From contig NZ_AP018227.1 in NCBI RefSeq assembly GCF_002368095.1, positions 2,770,598-2,834,597 of the forward strand: a DNA stretch of 64,000 bases, in the 5' to 3' direction. The notes under the pieces are model-generated. The model was not told where the DNA came from. It saw only the letters and a list, made by a program, of their open reading frames with translations, and made no database searches. The position numbers were made by a program, and so were the translations under genes. The DNA comes from Calothrix parasitica NIES-267. Its GTDB lineage: Bacteria; Cyanobacteriota; Cyanobacteriia; Cyanobacteriales; Nostocaceae. Of the stretch, positions 57,819 through 64,000 are shown piece by piece (positions within the stretch are counted from its first letter, which is position 1; every line of letters begins with the position of its first letter).

Positions 57819-58304
57819 CTAATTGAGAGCAGCAGCTAAGTAGTCGAAATACATTCCAACTTCAGTAGTGTCTTCTAGGGGCAAAATCGAGGTCGCGATT
57901 TCTTTCATAGCACGGACACTTTTGGCAACAGACTCAATTGGGGTGCCAAGGGATTGGTACATTTGGCGAACACCAACGATTCCGATTTCTTGAATTGGCG
58001 CACTATCTCCAGCAGCAATACTGTAGGAAATTAACCGCAGGTAATAGTCCATATCTCGCAAGCAGGTGGCAGTCATCTCTTTTCCATAAGCATTACCTCC
58101 GGGCGAAACTAGACCTGGACTGCTTTGAAAAAGTCGATTTGCAGCTTCTTTAATAATGCGATCGCGACTAGTCGTTAAAGTTTTCACAATTCTTAGACGG
58201 CGATCGCTGCTCTTAACAAAGAGATTGATTTCCTCAAGTTCTCCAGGGGTGAGATAGCGAATCTCAGCATCTGCATTGACAATGATTTTGGTAATAATAC
58301 TCAT
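57819..58304 (-). CDS. Allophycocyanin alpha-subunit paralogue (ApcA-like)
   Basis: 161 residues, the normal ApcA length. It contains [42 protein letters not shown] and [18 protein letters not shown]. The chromophore Cys is at 81 (TATCLRD). Its first ten residues are ApcA-like ([14 protein letters not shown]). Many surface residues differ from typical ApcA and it stands alone without ApcB, so it is a secondary copy, possibly ApcA2-type rather than ApcD. Excellent AGGAG site. It would assemble in the phycobilisome core or form a specialised stress variant. First gene of the island. Confidence 0.9.
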   Translation of the reverse strand: MSIITKIIVNADAEIRYLTPGELEEINLFVKSSDRRLRIVKTLTTSRDRIIKEAANRLFQSSPGLVSPGGNAYGKEMTATCLRDMDYYLRLISYSIAAGDSAPIQEIGIVGVRQMYQSLGTPIESVAKSVRAMKEIATSILPLEDTTEVGMYFDYLAAALN

Positions 58305-58384
58305 TTATTAACTCCTGAAAGGTTTGAATTTTATCTATGTTTTTCAAATTTTAGATAACTAAGTAAGTCGGTAGAAACTTACAT

Positions 58385-58547
58385 CTTGCACCAATGTTGT
58401 TAAGCCCGCATTCCACGGAAATCAAAATCCGAGGCTAATATACAAAGTGCGTTAAAACGCACTCAAATTCTTACCCAGTCTGATTTATCAGACTTTGTAT
58501 ATAAGCCTGGGAATTTATTCCAAGGCGGTTGTTGAGAATGGTGCAAG
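58385..58547. repeat. MITE-like element upstream of the ApcA-like gene
   Basis: Terminal inverted repeats starting CTTGCACCA (58385) and ending TGGTGCAAG (58539-58547), with further matching inner arms (ATATACAAAGT and its complement, imperfect). About 80-240 bp upstream of the gene start, so it may sit in the promoter. Confidence 0.6.
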
Positions 58548-58668
58548 AAGTCGGTAGAAATAAACATAACTATGTAATAGAATGTTTATTACCTTCAAAG
58601 CCTTACTGCCCACTACCTTGTGATAATTACTATTTTCAACGCCGACCTACTGATGTCTACAACATTAA

Positions 58669-59124
58669 TCAAAATACTTTGACTAATGGTGGATTATAGC
58701 TAATCATTGAATAAGCAAACACAGTCAGGAAATGATTAATATCCAAGGGTTTGGTAAACCACAGATCGAAAACATCTGAAAGAGTATATTGAGATATCTC
58801 TTCACTGGTATCAGTTGTCGTCGCAACGATTAACAACGCTTGCTGTCGTTCTGCTGCCATTGTTTTTATCTGTTGAGCCAGGGTAAAACCATCTATTTCT
58901 GGCAAGGCAATATTGCTCACAAGTATATCTGGTTGCCATTCTAAAAATATTTTTACAGCTTCCTGGGCTAAAAATGCTTTTCTTACCTTTACACCATAGA
59001 GTCCTAGTTGAAATTCGAGCAAATCGCAGCAATCAACACTTTTGTCTACAACAAGCACTCGCAGCCCTTGAAGTAATGCAAGATTAACAGCAAATACATT
59101 ATCTTTGTCTATCCCGCTCACCAT
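58669..59124 (-). CDS. Degenerate receiver-domain protein (Asp replaced by Asn)
   Basis: 151 residues. Receiver fold: VLVVDKSVDCCDLLEFQL, then DILVSNIALPEIDG, where the usual phospho-Asp is N71. D27 and the Lys in FTKPLD are kept. It lacks a DNA-binding domain. The N-terminus has about 20 extra residues. Loss of the phospho-Asp means it cannot be phosphorylated in the usual way; such pseudo-receivers can act by protein contact (inference). It is in the same strand as, and upstream of, the ApcA-like/NblA/OCP island. Confidence 0.85.
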   Translation of the reverse strand: MVSGIDKDNVFAVNLALLQGLRVLVVDKSVDCCDLLEFQLGLYGVKVRKAFLAQEAVKIFLEWQPDILVSNIALPEIDGFTLAQQIKTMAAERQQALLIVATTTDTSEEISQYTLSDVFDLWFTKPLDINHFLTVFAYSMISYNPPLVKVF

Positions 59125-59302
59125 ATAGGATTTTTGCCTAAACTATTTTTAATAATGTGACAGAGGGATGTTTAAAATGATGTTTTGGCAAAAGTCTAAA
59201 CTGTATAATATTGACTTTTAATGTTTGATTTCGTTACAAAAATTAAAACTAAAATATTTATCCCGAGTCAGGAGTATTATTTTTAGATATTATTGTCACA
59301 AA

Positions 59303-61597
59303 TCAATTATCCCATTCCCTCTGTTCAAGTTCCTTCTGGGGTAATAACAAGGCAGCTTCAATCTCTTGACGCACTGCAACTGTTACTTCACAGTTACTAT
59401 TCAGGCAATCAACCAGCAACTTGTTGGCATCATAATAGTGTTCTAGAACTTTTTGCTGTTCGGGGCTAAAGTGCCAGTGAGACTGTATATTGCGATGAAA
59501 GTAAATTGCCGTTTTTAAACGCTCAGTCCAAGCGAGATGGTTGATTTGCCACCATGACTGAAATGTTGTTCGGTCGCAATCTGGATCGGGGAGTTCTTCT
59601 TTGAGTTGTTGTAGGGATTGCTGTAAACCAACATCAAGTACAATCCTAATAGCATTACTGAGGGCATCAGCGCAAGCATGGGTATGAGCAAAATCAGTGG
59701 AGTCAATAACGCATTCCAAAACCAGGTTATCTAGTAAAGCATCGAGGAAAATACCTCGATCCAGGGTACAAGCAAGAGCGAAGTGAGGAGCAACATGAGG
59801 AGTTTGCGTAAGACCAAGATAAAAAGCACGAGTTGCAACTAAAGTAGGTTGGCGTATAACCAGAGATTTTTGACTTGCCCAGGTGAGAAACTCTTGGAGG
59901 TAAGCATCTTGGGCGACTAAGGCATCGATTTGTTGCTTCATCAATTGTACGAGGGAGTCTGCACTCCGCAACATAGCAGTAGTCAACAAAAAAATTTCGC
60001 GCCATCGTGGTTCGGTGATGTGACTAACTAAACCTTCTAAGGCTCGTTCTAATGACTGTAAATTATGACTGGCAACGATTTTTCGGGCAGTGAAATATTC
60101 TTGAAATGTTAAAGAGGAAAAAGAGAAAATTCCCCGCACTCGTTCCGCTAATAGTCCGTGTTGTAATTCAATTGCTTTTAGTACCACTTCGCTATCGAGT
60201 TGTAATTCTTCTGGCTCGGTGGGAGGATTTGGTAAATTAACGATAAAGTCGCCAATATACTCTTCGGCGACTCGTTGTTCAAAAAAGTAATCGCCATCTT
60301 CAAATGTTGACGCGGCAATTTGACTCATCAGTTTGAGTTTTTGTGGCAATAAAAACCCTTGATAAACCTCATCCCGCTCAATGCCTCTAATCTCATCCCA
60401 TTTTCCTAAAAGAAGGTCTAAACATTGCTTATAGAATTCGGCTTTTTTGGTGGGAAATTCTTCTTGTCGATGGAATACCCAGCAAGCAAGATGTAAAAAC
60501 AAGGGCGTAACTGCGAGTCTTCGGAATGGCAAGTTTTCGGGTAAATCCAGTTTTTCAATGAACTGAACTGCCATATCTATCTCGTCTGAATCGCTGTTAT
60601 TAGTAAATACTGCGAACCATTTCTGGGCAAAGGCAACAATTTGCGATTGAGTAAAAGGAGCAACTTCAACATCGGTAAAGCCTTTAAGATAAAATGCTTT
60701 GGCAGCAGTTCGGCAGGTGACGATAAATAAATTCCGAGGATATTTCTCAGAGAATCTGCGAATTTCCTTCAAAATTGCTTTGTTATCTTGATGAAACACT
60801 TCATCGAGTCCATCCAATAACAGTAATACTCTCCCCTCACGCAGTAGCATTTCGCTGGCTGGCTGTTCTGACTCACCCGTTAACAATTCAGAACTAATGT
60901 AGTTTAATAAGCTGAACGCCCCTGTCTCTTTTGATTCGTCAGCAAAATCCTTCAAGGTAATAAAAATCGGAACTAGATTCGCTGCAAAATTACCTTGGTT
61001 GCATTGAATGGCGAGATATTGCAAAAAAGTAGTTTTACCACACCCAGGTTTACCCAGTACCCTAAGCTTGGAATGGGTTTCAACTGCCCTCATGCCTGGT
61101 ATTTGTTTCTCAGAAATCTGACCTAACCCAAAACGGTCAAATTCTTCAGCAGTAGGATTTTCTAAATTAGAGATGTTCAACCACTGTTGACTGGCAATAT
61201 CCTGCAATATATTAACATCTATATAAATATTTTCGATTTCAACAGGACGGTTAGTATCCAATAACTGTAAGGTACCGCACTGTTGTTGAATTTTGTCTCG
61301 ACGTTGCGATCGCACTTTTTTTACCAGCGCATCAATATTTATTGATACTTGTCCTAGTTCAGAAAACTCGTCTGGAGGATTGACCGCAATTTCTCGCCAA
61401 TCTAGCTCTAAGACAGAGCAAATTTCTATAAAAGAATAGCGCTCTATGGGACGACCTGTAAAAAATCTCCAAACTGGCTGACGTGTCTTTAGATTCACTT
61501 CCCCTGCCAGGTTTTCTTGAGTCCAACCCTTATTGGTAAAAGCTTTTTTGGCTTGTTTGACTCCTACTGGCGATGCCTGGAGCGACCGTTTAGCCAT
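59303..61597 (-). CDS. NACHT-type STAND ATPase with N-terminal HTH-like domain
   Basis: 764 residues. N-terminus (1-75) resembles an XRE-like HTH: GWTQENLAGEVNLKTRQPVW. NACHT ATPase core: Walker A LGKPGCGKTT (181-190) and Walker B VLLLLDGLDEV (257-267), followed by conserved helical regions and a C-terminal helical domain without clear repeats. Related bacterial NACHT proteins are found in antiphage defence (established for some family members), but many cyanobacterial copies are uncharacterised. No adjacent toxin or effector gene. No membrane span. Confidence 0.88.
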   Translation of the reverse strand: MAKRSLQASPVGVKQAKKAFTNKGWTQENLAGEVNLKTRQPVWRFFTGRPIERYSFIEICSVLELDWREIAVNPPDEFSELGQVSINIDALVKKVRSQRRDKIQQQCGTLQLLDTNRPVEIENIYIDVNILQDIASQQWLNISNLENPTAEEFDRFGLGQISEKQIPGMRAVETHSKLRVLGKPGCGKTTFLQYLAIQCNQGNFAANLVPIFITLKDFADESKETGAFSLLNYISSELLTGESEQPASEMLLREGRVLLLLDGLDEVFHQDNKAILKEIRRFSEKYPRNLFIVTCRTAAKAFYLKGFTDVEVAPFTQSQIVAFAQKWFAVFTNNSDSDEIDMAVQFIEKLDLPENLPFRRLAVTPLFLHLACWVFHRQEEFPTKKAEFYKQCLDLLLGKWDEIRGIERDEVYQGFLLPQKLKLMSQIAASTFEDGDYFFEQRVAEEYIGDFIVNLPNPPTEPEELQLDSEVVLKAIELQHGLLAERVRGIFSFSSLTFQEYFTARKIVASHNLQSLERALEGLVSHITEPRWREIFLLTTAMLRSADSLVQLMKQQIDALVAQDAYLQEFLTWASQKSLVIRQPTLVATRAFYLGLTQTPHVAPHFALACTLDRGIFLDALLDNLVLECVIDSTDFAHTHACADALSNAIRIVLDVGLQQSLQQLKEELPDPDCDRTTFQSWWQINHLAWTERLKTAIYFHRNIQSHWHFSPEQQKVLEHYYDANKLLVDCLNSNCEVTVAVRQEIEAALLLPQKELEQREWDN

Positions 61598-61914
61598 AAG
61601 GGAAAGACCTCATCAAAGTTTTTTGTTGAGATGTTATCGTATAATTTACAAATCATATTTTTAAACCTCTACTATTCCATCGTAACGTTTTCCTGATAAC
61701 TAAGTTATACAAAATCTAATTAATTCAATTTTTATTTGAGCGAGGAATAATAAAAACAGTTCAAACCCTTTGCGGATAAGAACTGTAGATAATTTTGTAT
61801 TGTAAGTTTGTATAATCGTTAATTTTTAATTTTCGCTGATTGCCGTTGATGGAGTAATAATTTTCTATAGTATTACTCCATCAACGCTATCTATTTACGA
61901 TACTTCACAGTTGC
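61598..61914. other. Intergenic region with a perfect 16-bp stem-loop
   Basis: CGTTGATGGAGTAATA (61844-61859) and TATTACTCCATCAACG (61871-61886) form a perfect stem with an 11-base loop, downstream of the fasciclin gene. It lacks a T-tract. The rest shows nothing recognisable. Confidence 0.5.
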
Positions 61915-62316
61915 TTAGGAAGGCATCAAAACTGTGTCAATAACGTGGATTACACCGTTATCAGCGGTAACATCAGCTTTTGAAACAGTAGCATCATTAA
62001 TTTTGACACCACTACGAGCGTCAATTTTGATTTCTGAACCTTCAACTGTTTTAGCTGATTTCAGTTTAGCCGCTTCAGCCGCCATGACCTTACCTGAAAC
62101 AACGTGATAAGTCAAAATCTTCTTAAGTTTGGGAATATCCTGGAGTAATCCATCTACCGTGCCATCAGGAAGCTTAGCAAATGCGTCATCGCTAGGAGCG
62201 AAAACGGTGAATGGTCCCTTGCCTTTGAGAGTATCGACCAAACCAGCAGCCTTAACAGCAGCAACTAAAGTATTGAAAGAACCAGCATTAACTGCGGTAT
62301 CTACGATATCAGCCAT
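61915..62316 (-). CDS. Fasciclin-domain protein
   Basis: 133 residues from the ATG at 62316, which has AAGGGTG 6 bp upstream; the frame extends three codons further. A complete FAS1 domain: [44 protein letters not shown] and [10 protein letters not shown]. No signal peptide was seen, unusual for an adhesion domain. FAS1 proteins are associated with cell-surface or matrix adhesion, but this one lacks an export signal and may be cytoplasmic or use a non-classical route. Confidence 0.9.
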   Translation of the reverse strand: MADIVDTAVNAGSFNTLVAAVKAAGLVDTLKGKGPFTVFAPSDDAFAKLPDGTVDGLLQDIPKLKKILTYHVVSGKVMAAEAAKLKSAKTVEGSEIKIDARSGVKINDATVSKADVTADNGVIHVIDTVLMPS

Positions 62317-62753
62317 TTTTGTCACCCTTATGTATAATATATCTGACAGTTATTAGCATGACATCCTGCTGTTAGAAATCGTGTTCGAGAAAGCGTTTGA
62401 GCAATGTATGGTTTGTATGAATTGTCTGATAACGATATCAAACTTTACAATTAGAAAATTGAGAATAACGAGCGAGCATTTTTGCTATGGGAACGCAATT
62501 GCTATTAGAACCTAGTATTTCCAGATTAAGATAGATATTTATTTATTTTGATTTTGCGACCAAAGTATTTTTTTCTTTGGTGAAATTAATTTCGATTGTC
62601 AATAAATAATGTTATAATTTAAACTGAGAACCAAAAGATTAACGATTAAGTTGATATTCAGTATCAAAGGTTTTTCCATAAAGTATTGAGCTATTTCTTT
62701 TCCAATAATCTTCTCTCTCTAAACACAATACTCAATGAGAAGACAACAAAAAT
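62317..62753. other. Divergent upstream region, long leader of the RRM gene
   Basis: About 430 bp between the fasciclin and RRM genes. Cyanobacterial RRM (rbp) genes often have long 5' leaders with cold regulation; the leader here is AT-rich. No specific cold-box sequence was identified by eye. Confidence 0.35.
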
Positions 62754-63041
62754 ATGTCGATTTATGTCGGTAATTTATCTTACGAAGTCAATGAAGAAGC
62801 CTTGAAAGGAATTTTTACCGAGTATGGATCTGTTAAGCGGGTTCAGATTCCCACCGACCGCGAAACAGGTCGTGTCCGAGGATTTGCTTTTGTAGAAATG
62901 GAATCCGAAGCCGACGAAGAAAAAGCTATTGAAGCTTTAGAGGGAGCAGAATGGATGGAACGGACTCTAAAGGTTAACAAAGCTATGCCTCGTGAAGACA
63001 GAAGCTCATCTCGTGGTGGTCGTCGAAACAGCCGTTTCTAA
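62754..63041 (+). CDS. RNA-binding protein with a single RRM (Rbp type)
   Basis: 95 residues. RNP2 IYVGNL (3-8) and RNP1 RGFAFVEM (42-49) define the RRM; the tail is Arg/Gly/Ser-rich (SSSRGGRRNSRF), typical of cold-induced cyanobacterial Rbp proteins that bind RNA. Cytoplasmic. A strong terminator lies just downstream. Confidence 0.95.
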   Translation: MSIYVGNLSYEVNEEALKGIFTEYGSVKRVQIPTDRETGRVRGFAFVEMESEADEEKAIEALEGAEWMERTLKVNKAMPREDRSSSRGGRRNSRF

Positions 63042-63062
63042 ACTTCAAATTTAAATAATAGA

Positions 63063-63125
63063 AAAAACGCTTCTGGGAATAAAGTAGATTAGCTCTACAT
63101 TACTTTCCTAGAAGCGTTTTTTTTT
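63063..63125 (+). terminator. Strong terminator of the RRM gene
   Basis: AAAACGCTTCTGGGAATAAAG pairs with CTTTCCTAGAAGCGTTTT across a short middle region and is followed by a T-run. Convergent with the racemase gene. Confidence 0.85.
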
Positions 63126-63166
63126 GGATAAACGAGAAACAATACAGTGTTGTAAGTTAGCGGAAT

Positions 63167-64000
63167 TTATGAAATAAATTGCTTTTTAATAAAAGGAGAA
63201 GTCATTGCTGCAAGAAGACTACCATAATCTAAGTTGAAATTGACTCCCATTCCAACTTTTAAACAAGAGTTTTTACACTCAAGAACAACATGATCGCTAC
63301 TAGATCCCAGTATTTCCGAATCGCAACTTAAGCCAGAAATGAGAGTATCCTGCTTTCCCAAAGCGATAATTGCTCTGGTATGGATACCGCGATTGACAAA
63401 AACCGGAACCTGACCAAAAGCATTTCGACCGATTTCCCCATAAGGTAGAGAGGGCTTTGATTTTGACTCGATAACTTCCGCAATCAATTTAAAAGCGTTG
63501 GTATTTAATGTTGGTATGGTTTTGCTGTGTGCGGTTTCATGTCCTAAAAGAATTGATTCTCCCAGACGTAGGTTATTAATTCGTCCCACCTCCCATGCTG
63601 ATTTGTACCATTCATAGTTAGCAGAATTTCCCCCAGAAGTTATGGATAGGTTAATGTGAAATTCCTTTTCCATCGCGTCGGTTAAGTCTGATAATTGCTG
63701 CATTTTCTGATTATCGGGCTTGATTCCCCCATAGCAAGCCAAATTACACCCTAGTCCCATGATTTTGATGTGAGGGAAGCAAAGAACTTTTTTAATGAAT
63801 GAGAAAACGTCGCGGGGAAGTATTCCTTCTCTCAAATCACCCATTTCTACCATTAAAATTATTTGATGGATTTTATTATGCCTCTTTGCATAAAAGTCAA
63901 GCTCTTTGATTGTTTCGATTTCCGTGTTGAGGCTAATATCTACATCTTCAACAACAGATTCTGCTTGACTTAAAGCGGTGCGGAGTAAAACAAAAGTTGC
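63167..64000 (-). CDS. Alanine/ornithine racemase-family PLP enzyme (partial, N-terminus off window)
   Basis: 278 codons are visible and the gene continues past the right edge. The frame reads ATFVLLRTALSQAESVVED then SLNTEIETIKELDFYAKR and ILMVEMGDLREGILP, which match the alanine-racemase-type barrel of ornithine racemase-like enzymes. Later HINLSITSGGNSANYEW and HETAHSKTIP fit the C-terminal part. The PLP-lysine would be in the missing N-terminus. Probably racemises an amino acid; the substrate cannot be inferred. Convergent with the RRM gene. Confidence 0.85.
   Translation of the reverse strand, partial: ATFVLLRTALSQAESVVEDVDISLNTEIETIKELDFYAKRHNKIHQIILMVEMGDLREGILPRDVFSFIKKVLCFPHIKIMGLGCNLACYGGIKPDNQKMQQLSDLTDAMEKEFHINLSITSGGNSANYEWYKSAWEVGRINNLRLGESILLGHETAHSKTIPTLNTNAFKLIAEVIESKSKPSLPYGEIGRNAFGQVPVFVNRGIHTRAIIALGKQDTLISGLSCDSEILGSSSDHVVLECKNSCLKVGMGVNFNLDYGSLLAAMTSPFIKKQFIS

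Overview
The window looks like the chromosome of a filamentous, Nostocales-type (Calothrix/Rivularia/Nostoc-like) cyanobacterium. The evidence is an orange carotenoid protein, NblA, a divergent allophycocyanin alpha subunit, a histidine kinase built from cyanobacteriochrome GAF domains, a type III glutamine synthetase, HIP1 octamers (GCGATCGC), a low-GC background, and many intergenic heptamer repeats and MITE-like palindromes. No rRNA, tRNA, CRISPR array or intact transposase was seen. Genus and species cannot be fixed from the sequence alone.

Layout. 1-7000: a MacA/MacB-like efflux pair (minus), two YHYH-domain secreted proteins (plus) and an OmpR-type two-component pair (plus). A 14-bp palindrome, TTACAAAATTGTAA, occurs twice in the divergent efflux/YHYH promoter region and once just before the response regulator, suggesting one regulon. 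7000-9700: remnants, nested palindromes and small membrane or secreted proteins. 9740-12283: a large HTH protein of unknown role. 12784-24400: stress and ion genes (P2-type ATPase, UspA, Hsp20), decayed copies of a P1B ATPase and an Hsp20, a 1318-codon PstS-like/DUF4912 envelope protein, and a MITE with a clean target-site duplication. 24731-33600: glnN, a nuclease, a GH15 glucanohydrolase, and a two-component pair whose kinase carries a DoxX-like membrane domain. 33745-42000: a TetR regulator, then a minus-strand sulfur/redox block (thioredoxin-reductase-like flavoprotein, DUF302, YeiH, thioredoxin-like protein, CysH, Sat, SLC13 permease). 42351-54300: an unrecognised membrane protein, MATE exporter, methionine aminopeptidase, a ribbon-helix-helix protein, GDPD phosphodiesterase, the five-GAF photoreceptor kinase and an S9 peptidase.

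54365-59124 is the most coherent photosynthesis island, all on the minus strand: two small proteins, OCP, a Cys-less rhodanese, NblA, a single-membrane-span protein, a PII-like protein, an ApcA paralogue and a degenerate receiver. It combines quenching, phycobilisome dismantling and a variant core subunit, and looks like a stress or light acclimation module. It is followed by a NACHT-type STAND ATPase, a fasciclin protein, an RRM protein and a racemase cut by the window end.

The strongest leads are the three-site operator linking YHYH proteins, efflux pump and two-component system; the mixed-type cyanobacteriochrome kinase; the OCP-NblA-ApcA-like-PII-like island; and the DoxX-histidine kinase fusion. 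All functional statements rest on reading motifs by eye, with no database search.
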